Assembly (NCBI RefSeq): GCF_024713945.1
Contig: NC_134684.1
Span: 725,001 to 789,000, forward strand
Direction: 5' to 3'
Length of the DNA stretch: 64,000 bases
Origin: Dermatophagoides farinae
Taxonomy: Eukaryota > Arthropoda > Arachnida > Sarcoptiformes > Pyroglyphidae
Of this stretch, positions 50,401 to 62,734 are shown one piece after another; within the stretch, counting starts at the first letter, position 1, and each line of letters begins with the position of its first letter. Below the pieces are notes generated by a model, which saw only the letters and a list, made by a program, of their open reading frames with translations, was not told where the DNA came from and ran no database searches. The translations under genes and the position numbers were made by a program.

Positions 50401-51863
50401 GCAGTCATGGTTATGAATAATTCTGGGAAACCATACTTTGCAACAATAGCCATAGCGTCATGATAATGCTCGTTCATATTTCGAGCACTACCTTCAAAAG
50501 AGGAAGCGAGAATAACAACTCTTCCAAGTCGTCCTTCTACTTCATTGGCTTCACTTTCCAAAGCATCCATTAGACCTCTGTATTGGTCTACTCGAAGTTG
50601 GGCTTGGTTTTTTCTGTGCCAATCCAAACGACTGGTTTCTACATTGAGAAACTTGTCTATAACCCAAACATGGAACAGTCTACCACCATCAAGAATCGGG
50701 TTATAAATGTTTGGTCTCTTAAAGAGTTGGCTTGAATAAAACTGAAGCTGAGTGACATTTCTGTCTCTCGCTGGTTCGTTTAATTCATCCAAATTGATGC
50801 GTTGTCCTGGTATTGGCGACCATCCTTCTTCGCCGTTTGGATAGAAAAGGACGTAACACATTGGATTCAGATGTTTGCTTAGATAATGAATTCTGAACGT
50901 GCTTGCTTGTCCGGCCGGGGTTCGAGGATAGACAACAAAGTCACGTTGAATTTGTGGCAAACCATCTGGGTCAGATTGGTAAATGAAAGCGATCTCACTC
51001 GCTACCGGTGCATTATAACGTCCGGGGTGTGGATCATTTCGGTTTATACGTCTGACATTTCGTTTGAAAATCAGACTCATGTTCATAGATTCTGCTCCTG
51101 ATTCATTAAGAGCATCATTAAAAGCTTTGAATTGGATCGCATAAGGATTATTCTGGGCCAGAAAATCGTGAATTTGAACCAACAAAGCTCTTTCAAGATC
51201 AGAATTAGCTGGATGCTCCAATCGACGTTCTGCAGCCTCTTCGGGCGCATAAACAAATATCTGAGCATAAGCCCGATCTTGTGTTTGTTCAGGGTGGAGG
51301 TGAGCCATTAAATGATATGTCATTCCATGGCATTTGATTGCTTGAACTCCACGTGTGCCACGCAACGATTCATCATGACGCATTCCAATTGAGGCAAAAC
51401 TCAAGGAAGCATTGTAGTTGATTATGTGTTTTTTGAAATTTACAAAATTTGGATTTTCACGATTTGTGAATAAATCTTTCAAAAAATCCGGATAACCAAC
51501 GAATCGTTGCGGCTGCACTTTGCCGTTGTGACAGCAACTGTTTGATGTTTCCCCCGGAAAAAGATAAGCATTGCATTTGTTGCATTGCTTATTCATTTCT
51601 CCAATATAATGGATGGAAACATCTGCGTCACGATAATTGTCGTGAGTCACCCGAGTGACATCAACATTGGCTCTAAGAACTCTCATTCTTACTTGGCTAG
51701 ACTGAAGTCGTCGTCGGGTCTCTTCCTGGCTTTCACTTGCTCGAGTTTCAGCCACATTAGCCGCGTGGGCAATACGCCTGATTCTTGTAACAGAATCACT
51801 TTGGTTGGCGCGATAAGCACGCATATACTCACGCCTACGTGCTCTTTCTTGTTCGTTTGGCAT
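47439..51863 (-). CDS. Helitron Rep-helicase transposase, intact
   Basis: Single 1474-residue ORF with no stop or frame break. A basic N-terminus carries a Cys-rich zinc-finger-like segment (C94, C97, C110, C111). A Helitron-like N-terminal region follows. The HUH nuclease has H552-A-H554 in GLPHAHIIVWL and candidate catalytic tyrosines Y715 and Y720 in YIDSRYTAACEAIWR. A long linker leads to a superfamily 1 Pif1-type helicase: Walker A GPGGSGKT (1023-1030), Walker B IDEVSM (1103-1108), FGGDFRQ (1138-1144), STNMR (about 1177-1181), TINKSQGQSF (1395-1404) and YVALSR (1422-1427). The Rep nicks and joins DNA and the helicase unwinds it for rolling-circle transposition. Codons use G/C endings more than neighbouring host genes. 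An intact frame implies recent activity. Confidence 0.97.
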   Translation of the reverse strand: MPNEQERARRREYMRAYRANQSDSVTRIRRIAHAANVAETRASESQEETRRRLQSSQVRMRVLRANVDVTRVTHDNYRDADVSIHYIGEMNKQCNKCNAYLFPGETSNSCCHNGKVQPQRFVGYPDFLKDLFTNRENPNFVNFKKHIINYNASLSFASIGMRHDESLRGTRGVQAIKCHGMTYHLMAHLHPEQTQDRAYAQIFVYAPEEAAERRLEHPANSDLERALLVQIHDFLAQNNPYAIQFKAFNDALNESGAESMNMSLIFKRNVRRINRNDPHPGRYNAPVASEIAFIYQSDPDGLPQIQRDFVVYPRTPAGQASTFRIHYLSKHLNPMCYVLFYPNGEEGWSPIPGQRINLDELNEPARDRNVTQLQFYSSQLFKRPNIYNPILDGGRLFHVWVIDKFLNVETSRLDWHRKNQAQLRVDQYRGLMDALESEANEVEGRLGRVVILASSFEGSARNMNEHYHDAMAIVAKYGFPELFITMTANTEWPEIIENLHQNQTAFERPDLIDRVFKKKLNHLMEIIYKKGYFGRCQAYVYTIEYQKRGLPHAHIIVWLIDGDKLDTPEKIDRYISAQIPPDNPDYEFVREIVLKHMVHTCMPNRCLNEDGECNRKFPKPFEAETVIENDGYPRYRREHAPSVVYNGKTIDNSMIVPHNLYLLKTFQCHINAEIVRTIKAVAYLFKYIFKGNDRAHVRVTTDGENEIVHDEVRNYIDSRYTAACEAIWRLLEFPMHDKSHAVYRLPVNLPQEQPVYFNEDDDAEQIRRLCERAARTDNMLTAFFKLNAQDSNANEFLYTELCEHYVWNKRSKKWEPRQRHVPIISRIYYVSARESDRFYLRLLLQNVKGPKSFEDLRTVNGQVCATFKEAAILRGLVANDSEWIECLTEASVYNLPKQMRQLYAQICIYNNPADPKDLFENFKEFMIGDFLYQDEDRNVTRAENLAKQHIYRLFAIQGYSADFLGPVSYGQNDQIDIEYETRYAEETIPLLNEKQREFFDEISGQLSNPRLHEKNSRFYFLDGPGGSGKTFTYLAIISYARSRGFSVAAFATTGIAADLLPGGRTVHSGFKIPIRLTSTDRSTMTANQYQARQVIIPADLLIIDEVSMMSIHVINIIDLLLKDLMQSQEVFGGKLIIFGGDFRQISPIVPRGICVSSADLSIKKSPLWIYAKRFSLSTNMRSANFAEYNEWLLKLGNGTLRAESSRITDPEYFRVPDQFLVNSVDELTTEIYGAGLDPAYQDQAEEMAKKVILTTTNDLAHFFNTKISNSLIGENTIYYSIDNIAENHSGLQFNVECLHAMNPQGYPRHKLELKVGSIIMLIRNVEPQSGLLNGTRLVVTQLKRRTIKARILTGTHKNTEALIPRIIFQQNDQDPELPFKLVRRQFPVVLAFALTINKSQGQSFEKVGVYLPTPVFQHGMMYVALSRCKNPNNLKIFVEEIEEKQGAILLTVNNDRSIYTKNIVFRQLIDIDEQ

Positions 51864-52681
51864 TTTTTTCTGTATGTATTATCGTCAAACGAAAAGGCTA
51901 AGGAAAACGATGATGATGATGATGATGTTTGAACACAAATTGAACACAATCAAACAAAAAAAAAATCAGTTTTAAACTGAACACAAACAAACAAATAGAA
52001 AATCAGTAAAAAAAATCGAAAATCACACGTGTTGGAAATCAAATCAAATCAAAATCAAAAAAAAAACGAAACAAACGAAAATGAAACAAACGAAACAAAA
52101 CAAACAAACGAAAATGTGATGTGATATTGTAAAACAACACGTGTGTTGGAAATCAAATCAATCAAAATAAAAAAAAAATAGTTCGAAAATTCGAAAAAGA
52201 TTGAATATTTTTTATCAAAATCATCAAAAATGATTTCATCATCAAATACACACTCACACAGGCACACAAAATGAACTATCTAAATTCGAATTCGAACTCT
52301 TTCTATGTTCTATTGAATAATTGCACCATCTATCGGATGCAAAAGCTGCAGCAACGTGTGCTGAGCTAGAACAATGAAAAAAATATTTGTCAAAGCTACA
52401 TACCACAGAATGCGTTTCTTTAGAAGAGGCTTCTACTTCTGAGCTGGAAGAACTGTTCAGCGGCATTCAAAAGTTTTCCCGCATGCTCAGACACACACAC
52501 ACAACACACACTGAGTAGCTCATACAAAATAGTTATGTTTGTACTGAAAATAAGTAGGAATGGCCGGCTCAGCTTCGCCGCATTAAATGCCAAGTTAATA
52601 CACAGTGCTAGTACACAGTGCAAGCACTTGGCGTGTGTAAAACTCGCAGTTACTCACAAACAAGCGTCATAGTATAGTAGA
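51864..52681 (-). promoter_or_regulatory. Helitron 5' non-coding region
   Basis: 818 bp between the element's 5' end and the Rep start codon. The inner part (51890-52260) is A-rich on the plus strand with CAAA and AAATC repeats. The outer part (52420-52681) is more GC-rich. It should contain the element's promoter and the 5' nicking site at 52681. No further ORF is supported. Confidence 0.6.
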
Positions 52682-55600
52682 TTTATTTTTTTTTGGCCTT
52701 CAAATACATTCTGTTATCATCATCAACCAATGATGATGATGATGATGATGATGATGCATTTTCTTTTCCATCACACACACACACACATTTGTTGTGTTTA
52801 CATGTGAATAAACATTTGATGATCTAATGTGGATGTAGATCTCTATGTCGGTTGTTTGTTGAATTTTTTTTTCAATTTAAATTTTACATTCAAAAAACTG
52901 AGCGATGACAAAAATCCAGATGTTTTTTAAATTTCCAAAAAAAAAAAAAAAAATTTTAATTATAATGAACCAAAAAAAAAAAATCTAAGCAAACACTTTT
53001 ACTGCTACTGCTACTGCTACTGGTGGTGGTGGTGGTGGTGGTCATTTTCATTTAACATTTCCAGTCCAATGAATTTGATTTTGTGAAACAAACAAACACA
53101 CCGAAAAACAGGTGCATCTTTTTCACACATATGCTCAATTTTTTTTGTTTCGGTGATGACATAATTTCTTGTTTTTCTTACGGACACAGAGAGAGAGATT
53201 TAAAAAAATTAAAAAAAAACCTACACACACCACCACCACTGCCACCATAGTTCAAAAACTAAAAGATCAAATCAAATGATTTTAATATCAACAAAAAAAA
53301 AAAAAATTTTTTTCTTGTTTTCCATTCAATCATCCTAAAGAAAACAAATGAAAGTGAAAGTGAAATTGAAACTTTTTCAGTGTGAAACATACATACACTC
53401 GAATATTTTGCAAACATAATCATCATCATCATCATCGGTATGCATAACAACAAACATGACAGAAAAAAAAACACCACCAACAACAACATCATTATTTATT
53501 TGAAGAAAAAAACTACTGTTTGTTTGCATTATATTCTTTCTTTCTTTTTTTTTGGGGGGGGCCTTCGATAATGATGATGATGATCCTTTTTTTCCATTTA
53601 ATGCGGTTGATACTACAACGACGACTACGACGAACGAACGAAAGACATCCGTTATTCATCACAAGTGTATCGAATGAAATGAAATGAAATTCACATTGTA
53701 TTCACCGTTTTTTTTTCTCTCTCTCTCGCTCGTTCTTTTTATTTCAATATATTTAAATTGGCATCATTAATAACTTCAATGGAAAAAAAGCAACTACAGA
53801 AGCAAGCAAGCAAAAAAAACACAAAAATAGAAAATTCAAAATAACATTGAATATGCATTGGCAACTAGAAGAAAAAAAAACAAATTTCCGTTTTTGTTTA
53901 TTCGTTTCTTTGGTGAAAAAAAAAACAGAATCACAGAATCAGAATGATGGAATATGGGAACAAATATATCAACAAAATACCAAAATGTGCAAGCTTGTTG
54001 TTCGTGTTCTTCTTCTTCTTCTTTTTTTCCAATTCATTTGGTGTGGTTTTTTTTCATTCATTCATTGGTAAAATGGATGAATGAAAAAAAATTCTGAAAA
54101 ATTGTCATGTCATTTATGTGTGTGTTCGTGTTTCCTTACTCCCACGCACATATTTTATGTATGTGTGTGTGTGTCGATTGTGTTTCAATCTATTTCCGGA
54201 TCCGCAAACAACCGAAAAAAAAATAATATCTAATTGGCTGAAAAACCAAACTGAATATTTTTTGTTTACCTATTGCTGCAAACACACGTACGTTTTTTTT
54301 TGGATATTTGTCATTTTGTGGATATTTCATCATCATTTGTTGCTAGTTTTTTTTTCGGCATTTTATTATGACAATAATAAATAATAAATAGTAGCCTTTG
54401 GGCATCGTTGTGTTTCAAATGGTCGATTCCATTTTATTCATTATTTATATATCGAGGTTTATGTGTGAAAAGTTAAACTTGCAAGAAATGTAAAAAAAAA
54501 AATTTGACCATTTTAATGAAGTAACAAAACAAAACAAAAAATGCATTGCAGTGAAGAGCACATTTCATCTGTCTGTGTGTGTATTTAGCCTATTTTTTTT
54601 TTGTTTTTGTTTTGTTTATTCCACCATTTCATTCTCACTTTAATTAATGCGAATTTTTTTCAAACTAAATTCTTGAAAAAAAACAAAAATTCATGTTTTT
54701 TTTTTGTTCACAAAGATTAAAATAAAAAAAGGCTCAACCAAAAAAAAAAAAAAAAAAAATACGGATTCCACTATTCATCGTGATCACTTTTTTTCTTGTT
54801 ATTCGTGTAAATGAAAACTTTTTTTTTCTAACAAAAAAAAAACGAGAGAAAAATACATAAAACACACACACACACACACCACGCATACAAAACAAATACA
54901 GTGTGTGTGTGTGTATTGGGTGTATTGGGTGTGCGTGGGAAGAAAAAAGAAAAAGAATATAAAGTGAGGAAAAAAAAAATCTAATCGAGCGAATAAAGTC
55001 CAATTAGTTTTTTTTGTTGTTGTTGTTTGTAATTTTGTTCATTTTGTCAGTAAGTATAATCTGAATATATCTATCTATCTTTGTGTGTGTGTGTGTAAAT
55101 TGATGATTAAAAACAAAAATTCTTGATACTAAAATATCCAATTTGTTTGGTTATTTGTGCTTGTTGTTGTTGTTGTTGTTGTTGTGAAAGTCTTTGTATA
55201 AATGAAATAGAGAGAGAGAAAGCTAGTCAGTTGTTGTTTATAGTTTTTTATTTAAACACACATACACACACACACAAGTTGACACAATTAATCATTGATC
55301 AAATACCAATAATAACAACAACAACAACAACAGCAGCATAAAGAATTCATAAAATACACTTGATTCACATATAGCATCGTTTTATTTGATAATAGTTTTT
55401 CACTTTAACTCTCTTTCTTGGATATATCTTGATCATCGTAACAAGAAGAATTTTTTTTTCTTCTGGAATCTCAAGTGATTGTGTGTGTGTGATACACAAT
55501 TCTTTGGTGATGATTTTCACACACACACACGCCCAGAACTCAAACACACACACACTGGGTGAGACTCGATTTTCATGTTTGAATCGTTTTCTATTTGTAT

Positions 55601-58600
55601 TTGTTTTTTTTTTTTTTTTTTTGGCCGTTGTTCGCGTTGTTATTATTCATTCAACAGGAAAAAAATTTTCAGTGTTCGATGAATTCATTTTTTTTTTACT
55701 TTCTTTTTTTTTGTTTGGTTCATTTTAGATAACAAGAATTTTTTTTTCTTTTTTTTTGCTTTTGATTCAAACTTTTGGATTTATAAATAAATGAAAAATT
55801 GAAAAAAAATTATCTTGTTTTGTGCACATTTTTTTTGCTTGTTTGTTTGTTTGTTTGCAAGTGAATGAATGAATGAATGACAAAAAAAACACATCCACTA
55901 GCTAAGAAAAAGAAAACAGCCGCATCATTTCATCCGAGAATAATCAAATAATCATCATCATCATCATAATTTTTAATCAAAGTTGAAATGATGAAAACAA
56001 AAAAAAAACAACACAAGAATGCCGTAACGACAATAAAAGCAGCAAATAAAAGACAAAGCCTCAAATGACTGGAATAACGCATGCCGTGCTTGTAAAAAAA
56101 AAATTCTTGTTAAAACTCGAGCAAGTGGAAAATGAATAGATGAAAATCAATTTATTGCCATTCCTGTGTGGATTCTGAAATGATTTTTTTTCTCTCATCA
56201 TCATCATTCAAAAGTAAAGGTATTGGATATTGTCACATCGTGTCGTGTGTTTTTTTTTTTTTTTTTTTTTTTGATCTGAATTTCTCGCCGAAAAGAAGAA
56301 GAAATCTAGAATCTAGAAACAAGATAAGTAAAGAAAATTTTCAATTTCCATTCAATTTGATTGATTCATTCAATCAATCCAATATACATCTATTTTTTTT
56401 GTTGTTGTTGTTGCTGTTGTTGGCGTTACCACACCCCATCCACTCCCACTTTTTCGTTTTATTTTATTTTCATGGTGGGTGTCATCATATGATCAAATAT
56501 ACTTGATTTGTGATCATCATCATGGTTATCGACAATAATAATAATAAAAAAAATAAAACTTTCAATCGAACGAATCATTGAACAATAAAATGCATGGAAT
56601 ATAACTCAATTCTATTCGGCTGTGTGTGTGTGTATGTGATTTGAATTGTCGATCAAGTCTTGAATTTCAACTTTTTTTTATCGATTCTTGTTTCTTTGTG
56701 TGTGTGTGTGTGGTTATGTTGTTTTTTCCCCTATCTTTCTCCCTGCCTACTCAATTCATCATCATCATCATCATCATCGACATCAACCATCATCAAATGT
56801 ACGAGTTATGATGATCATGATGATGCTGATTCGTTTATTTTTTTATTCGGTGTCGTTGTCATTTTTTTTGAAAATCGACTGCATGTGTGTTTGTTAGTTC
56901 TTCAAAAGTTCTTGATTGAGCTTTCGAATCTTGATGCTAAACAACAACAACAAAAATAAAACGCCCTCCACTCACCACTATATAACCGCAACAAAAAATG
57001 CCTATTTTTTTTGTCGAAAGAAAAAACTAAACTAAACTAAAAAATGGATGAAAAAAAATTGTCAAATTCAAAAAACGACATTCAATCATTTTTGGTTCAA
57101 TTTTTTTATGGAACAAAATTATATTTCATATTGTCAAATCCATACGCACGCACAAACACAGACACATACCGAAATAAGTAAAACAATGAAAAAATCGGTT
57201 GAATTATTGAATATTTGATATTTCTTGTTATTTACCCAAAAGGAATCTATCGAATTGACGAAAACAGTATTGATGACGTTGATGTGAAAATGTTATTGAC
57301 ATGATATTGGTGAATTTGAAAGAAAAAAAATAGAATCTACAATGTGCATGAACCAAGGAAATTTTTTCACAAAATAAAAGATGATGATGAAAATGGAGAA
57401 AAAAGTGAAAATTTTCAATTTTCAACTAATCATCATCATCATCATCAATATATAACCAGTTAGCAGTAGTAGCTGCTTGATGATGATCGTTTACATTTTC
57501 TTTTCCTTTTTCCTTTTCGCTCTCACACTCATTTATTCACCATCTTAATATTTTTTTTTTTCACTCACTCTTTCCCTCACACACAAAAAGGCCAAACAAA
57601 AGAATTGCTTGAATGGACTGGGAAGCGAAAAAAATGGCGCAATTTTTTTTTCTCTTGCCCTTAAACGATGAATGAATGAATGAATGAATAAATAGAGAAT
57701 GGAAAATAATAATGATGTGAAATCGATTATTTATTTATTTTTTTTTTTGAATGAAAACCAATGGTGGAAAGTGAAAAAAAATAACTGGCAAAATTCTGTA
57801 ATCTATTCTTCCATAGTGTAGCTTGTATACGCACGCATTTCAATAAGCATCAACGGATTTATGAATTTTCTTTTTGGTTTAATTCCATTTATTCATTATT
57901 TCAAATGGCAAAAAAAAGGTCACAATCAAATACGGTCATGTGGTCAATTTTTGAATATCTAATTTGATGATTTTTCTTATCATTGTTTCAAATGTTTCCA
58001 GTGAATCTTTTCATTTGTTGACCATCATCATCATCATCATCATCATCATCATTATGATCACCATCATTTGTTTGTTTCTGAATCAATAAATGCAGATGTT
58101 TTTTTTTATTGTTTGATTCTCCATATATATACAACACATGCATTTAAATGATTGAAAATTTGTATCTCTAAATGTCCAATTACATTTCATTTTATTTCAT
58201 GTTTTTTTTGTTTATTTCTATCATTGTCATAGTATCACAGGCGTGGGTGGATGATTATGATTATCTTTTGTTTTTTGTTTTGGTCAAAAAAATGCAAGTT
58301 GATTGAACTTTCTCTCTCTCTGGCTGTTTTTGTGTGTGTGTGATTTCCATTTCCATCTTATTATTGAACATATATTTGAATATATATTCCATTGTCATTC
58401 ACATTTGATTGTGATTTAAATTTTTTTGCTTTTACACACATCTATTATATATAAAATCATTGTCCATCGAACATTGTTCATGTCAATGTTTTGCAACTAA
58501 ATGTGTGCGTGTGTGTGTGTGTGTGTTTTCCGTTTGTAAAAAGTTTATTTTTTCCTCGTTGATGAAAAGGAAGAAGAACAGTAAAAAGAAAAAACTCATC

Positions 58601-61600
58601 CATCACTTGCTATGGTTGTTGTTGTTGTTGTTGTTGTTGTTTAAAACGTGATAGAAGAAAAAAATGGCGACTTTAATTGCGTTCGAGCGGTCCACTACCA
58701 TTTTTGTTTTTTATTTTACAAAAGAAAATTCTTAAAAATTCGAATTCAACACAACAACAACAACGACAACAATTTGAGTTTCATTTCATTTTCTTTTTTG
58801 TTGAAAGAAAAAAAAACAACTCAAAAGTATTGGAAAATTTAATTACATTTTCAACAGTAACAACAACAACAACGATGATGATAAATTTCAAAAAAAACGT
58901 AAATGAAAATCATAATGAAGAAAACTTTTTTGCTTTTCTTTTGTTTTTTTGTTTTTGTTTTACCCGTATTTACTGGTGAATTATTGGATTTTTTCTCTCT
59001 CTCTCTTTTCATTTCAATTCAATTGTTTTTTTTTATCAAGTTTTCGTCGTCGTCACCGTCGATGTTTGCTTTGAATCATTGAAAATCTGCTGTTGTCGTT
59101 TGATATATGTAATCATCAAACTGTCCTGGATACATAATGACTTTCATTTTTTTTTTTTTTTTTGATCGGTCAATGTGTGGATTTTTAATTTTTGAAATTT
59201 TTTTTGTTTTCTATTTACGCTTCAATAATTTTCATTATTGATTTTTTTTCCATAGAATGGTGGCCCCATTAGATTTTTTGTTGTTGTTTTTTTGTTTTGT
59301 TTTCCCGTTCATTTCATTTTGATTTTCGTTATTCTCTTCTCTTTTCTCTCTCTCTCTCTCGACGACATTTTCACATCAAAGCAATTCATTTTCATTCCGT
59401 TTCTGGTGCTAGTGGTGGTGGTGGTCATCACAAACATCAGAATTACACCAATCGCTTGTTAGTAGCAAAAAAAAATGTTTGTTTTTTTTCTCATCATCTC
59501 AAATCTGAACCAAAAAAAAAAAAACCGAAAAAAACCCAAAAAAAGTTAATGATCCATGTCTTTTAGCATTTGATAATTGTTTTATATATATTCTGATGAC
59601 GTGCAAATAGTAGTCCTCTTTTCTATCGCATTCTGTTCACTATTTCCACACACACACACACACATCCATATTTGATCAATGTGTCTTGTTTCTCAATAAC
59701 AAAAATGAAACGAAATTCAATGATTTAATTTCAAATAATTCATTTTTTTTCTTGTTTTTCATTTCATTTTCCAACAGAATAAACACACACGGTACTGGAT
59801 AATTTTTTTTTCACCATCATTTTCAATTTCGTTTTCTTTTCTTTATTCAACACACACTCTCGCACACACTGGAAATTTACATGATCATGATGATGATAAT
59901 CATCTCTCTGTCTTTTTCTTCTTCTTTCCATGATGATGATTTCACAAAGATGATGATCTCTCCTTGGAGATTTGTTTTTGATGATGATGATGATGATGAA
60001 AGTTTCTGTGAAACTTTTGTTTTTTTTTATTCCAGAGAATAATCAAATAGCTGTTAAATTATCCACAAGATGTGTATATGTCGACCTTACCGATGTTTTT
60101 TTTTTTTTTTTTTTTTGTTAACCTCGACAAACACCAGAAAAAAAATCTTGTATGTTGTGTAATGCATGAATTTTTAATTTTTTTTTTTTTTTTTTTGATA
60201 ATAAAAAACACAACAAGACACACTATCTGTGTATCATTAAGTGTGTGTGTGTGTGTTGTACACACTTGATGTGTTGGATCATTTATCACACACACACACT
60301 CGACAGAATAACTTTTATATCTACTGTGTCACCTCTATCGACCAGCTACGAAAAAAGAGTTTTGTCATACTGTCTATCTCTTTTTGTTTTGTTTCCGATA
60401 GCTAATATATAAATTGCCTTTCATCGTCTCTCAGTGTGTGTGTGTGTGTGTTTGTGTTTGATAATTAATTCACTCGTAGCTCTTTTTCATCATTAAGACT
60501 ACTACTCCTCTCAATGTTTCATCATCAACAAAGAATTTTTTCTTTTGATGATGATGATAATTAATTAAGGCCATTCATTCGTTGATTTGTTTTTCTTTTG
60601 CCATTCTCATTCATTCATTCATTCATTCATAAACCAGAAGAAGAAGATGAAAAGGCTTGTATCACACTCATACATACACACATTTATTTGATTGTTTTTT
60701 TTTTGTTTGTTTGTTGAAATTACATTTCCTTTAGGGCTTCTTTTTTTTCTGGAATATATGTGTGTGGGTGTTTTACAGAATTTTTTTTTGGATTCTCAAT
60801 TCCAATAACATACACACCCATACATTTCTTTTTATCTCTCTGAAAAGATGAAGAAAAATGCGTGTTTTTTTGCTTCTTTGTTCTCGTTTTCGTTGTTGTT
60901 GTTGTGTTGATTTTTTTTCTGGTCTTTTAGATTCCGGTTGGAATCCAGAATTTTTTTTTTGATTCCAAGAATTTCATTCAAACAACATCAACAACAAAAT
61001 GAAGATACAATCTTAGACTATTGATGATGATGATGATGATGATGATGAGAGGATTGTAGTGAAAAACCACTTTATCGTGTCTGTTTATGGTTCACTTGCC
61101 TATAAATGATGATGATGGAAGCAGAGATGACCAAAGAAAAAAATTTTTTTTTGCTGTCGTTAAGATGAAATGGATTTTTTTTTTGGAGTTTGTTTGTTTG
61201 TTTTCGTTTTTTTTTATTTTGATTCATCATTATTGCCTTATCATTACTGCCCCCACCCTATTACCCACTACTACTCCTACAATATTGGTTGGTTTTTTTT
61301 CTGTGATTTTTTCTTGGTAAACGCCAACATGGCCAGAAATACTTGGAAATGAAACGAAAAAAAGCGGAAGTACGGAAGTACCAGTAAGAGAGAGTGTGTG
61401 TACTGTACCCGTCGTCAAAACAGACGAATCATTTTCGTAGAGTTTCATTTTTTAACAATGTTTTTCTCCATCTAAATGATACACACACACACTCATTACT
61501 ACGTCAAATAATGGCTTTAAAAACAATAAAACGCGAAACTCATTAAGACAATTTATTGAAATTGTTAAAAACGAACAAAAAAAAATTGAAAAGATTTTTA

Positions 61601-61654
61601 TGCAACAACATCATACAAGAATATACCCACACACGCCCACACACACACACAACA
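52682..61654. other. Gene-free stretch, probable neuroligin intron
   Basis: About 9 kb without a recognisable exon. Plus-strand poly(T), CT (53716, 58310, 58997, 59345), TG (55083, 56626, 58500, 60425) and TTG (55160, 56400, 58618, 60890) runs dominate. Notable are facing poly(T) runs at 60097-60116 and about 60178-60196, and an inverted TG/CA pair at 60240-60298. Open frames are repeat-derived. The strong pyrimidine bias suits an intron of a plus-strand gene. Confidence 0.5.
61552..61557 (-). terminator. Poly(A) signal for the nested antisense gene
   Basis: Plus-strand TTTATT is AATAAA on the minus strand, 98 nt beyond the stop codon of the ORF at 61655-62734. It supports that ORF being a real gene, weakly, since the hexamer is common here. 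Confidence 0.4.
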
Positions 61655-62734
61655 TCACCATAATATTCGTGTTTTAATTCGTTTTAAAAGTGCTGTTGCC
61701 GTCTTTGTTTTGGCACGTGTAACAATTGGCCGTGTAGTTGCCATTTTTGTTGATGTATGTGTATTGTGATTGTTCGTGTTTTTTACTTTAATTCTAGTCA
61801 TTATATTCGGAAGTTTGACAGTGGATCGTTGATATTTTGTCTTTACAATTGGTAAACGGCAATCGGCATTTGTAATGCTGCTGCTATTATCGTTTTTGTT
61901 GGCGGTAGGGGCCCTTGAAGCAATACATCGTAGATTATATGAATGCTTTGGAATAATTTTCTTTGTAATAGTCAATTTTGGTTTGATTTTTTTACTTTGA
62001 ATTTGATCATCATTAATCGATTGATGTTTTGTCTTAATCATCATCGGTGGTCTCGAAACTCTAGATTTACAGATTGGAATTCGTGTTTTTATAGTTTTTT
62101 CTAACGAATTTTTCTTGCATGTTTTGTTGTTGTTGTTGTTGATGGTGGTGGTGGTAGCGGTGCTGGTGGTGATAGGAGAATCATGATCTTCAAGTAGGTT
62201 CAACATTTTTTGGAATTTTAATTTATTGGTCATCATCATATTTGTTGATGATTTTGATCGATTTGATGCTATTAACGGTGAAATTCCATCATTATCATCA
62301 TCATCATCGTCATCGCCATCAGCAGCAGCAGCATCAACGGTAGCTGCTATATTTCTATTATTACGTCTTAACCATTCACGACGAATTCTACCTTGAATAT
62401 GTGGTGATAATAATAGAAATGAATGCAATGTAATTTTACCATCATTTATTGATTGTATAATTTCTTCATCTTTACGTGTTGCTGTTGTTTGTAATTGTAT
62501 TTTTTTACTACCAACACCATTATGTACAATACGTTGATGTTTACAACGGCAACAAATATGACGACTTGGTGTATCTGTATCGGATATGGGTATAAATTTC
62601 ATCGTCATTGATGATGATTTCATCATTTCTTTTTCATATTTTTCATTATTTTTCACAATTGATTGTGGTGTTGATTTTTTTATCATTTGAAATTTTGTCA
62701 ATTTTCGTAACACTTTTGTTCTCGTTCTGATCAT
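61655..62734 (-). CDS. Basic hypothetical protein, single exon, antisense in presumed intron
   Basis: I do not recognise this protein. ATG 62734 opens 359 codons. The frame extends 15 codons further up through a CA repeat (Cys-Val run), which is unlikely to be coding. The product is strongly basic (Lys/Arg/Thr-rich throughout), with a possible Cys/His cluster CCRCKHQRIVH near residue 60, a segment HSFLLLSPHIQGRIRREWLRRN near 100-125, an Asp run near 140-150 and an Asn run near 205. HSYNLR lies in the distal third. No signal peptide or membrane helix is seen. An open frame this long in DNA of this composition argues for a real gene. It lies on the opposite strand to, and probably inside an intron of, the neuroligin-like gene. 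Confidence 0.6.
   Translation of the reverse strand: MIRTRTKVLRKLTKFQMIKKSTPQSIVKNNEKYEKEMMKSSSMTMKFIPISDTDTPSRHICCRCKHQRIVHNGVGSKKIQLQTTATRKDEEIIQSINDGKITLHSFLLLSPHIQGRIRREWLRRNNRNIAATVDAAAADGDDDDDDDNDGISPLIASNRSKSSTNMMMTNKLKFQKMLNLLEDHDSPITTSTATTTTINNNNNKTCKKNSLEKTIKTRIPICKSRVSRPPMMIKTKHQSINDDQIQSKKIKPKLTITKKIIPKHSYNLRCIASRAPTANKNDNSSSITNADCRLPIVKTKYQRSTVKLPNIMTRIKVKNTNNHNTHTSTKMATTRPIVTRAKTKTATALLKRIKTRILW

Larger units (their letters stand above)
46969..52681 (-). mobile_element. Complete Helitron (rolling-circle transposon), putatively autonomous
   Basis: 5.7 kb element read on the minus strand. Its 5' end begins TCTACTATACTATGACGC at 52681, preceded by host A. Its 3' end is ...GGGCTGG at 46969, followed by host T, fitting the Helitron rules (5' TC, 3' CTRR, insertion between A and T, no target duplication). 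A perfect 8-bp stem hairpin sits 7 nt before the 3' terminus. Between the termini lies one intact Rep-helicase ORF. Parts of the element are far more GC-rich than surrounding DNA. It is inserted antisense in the presumed neuroligin intron. The boundaries are inferred from motifs and base-composition change, not from an empty-site comparison. Confidence 0.88.
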
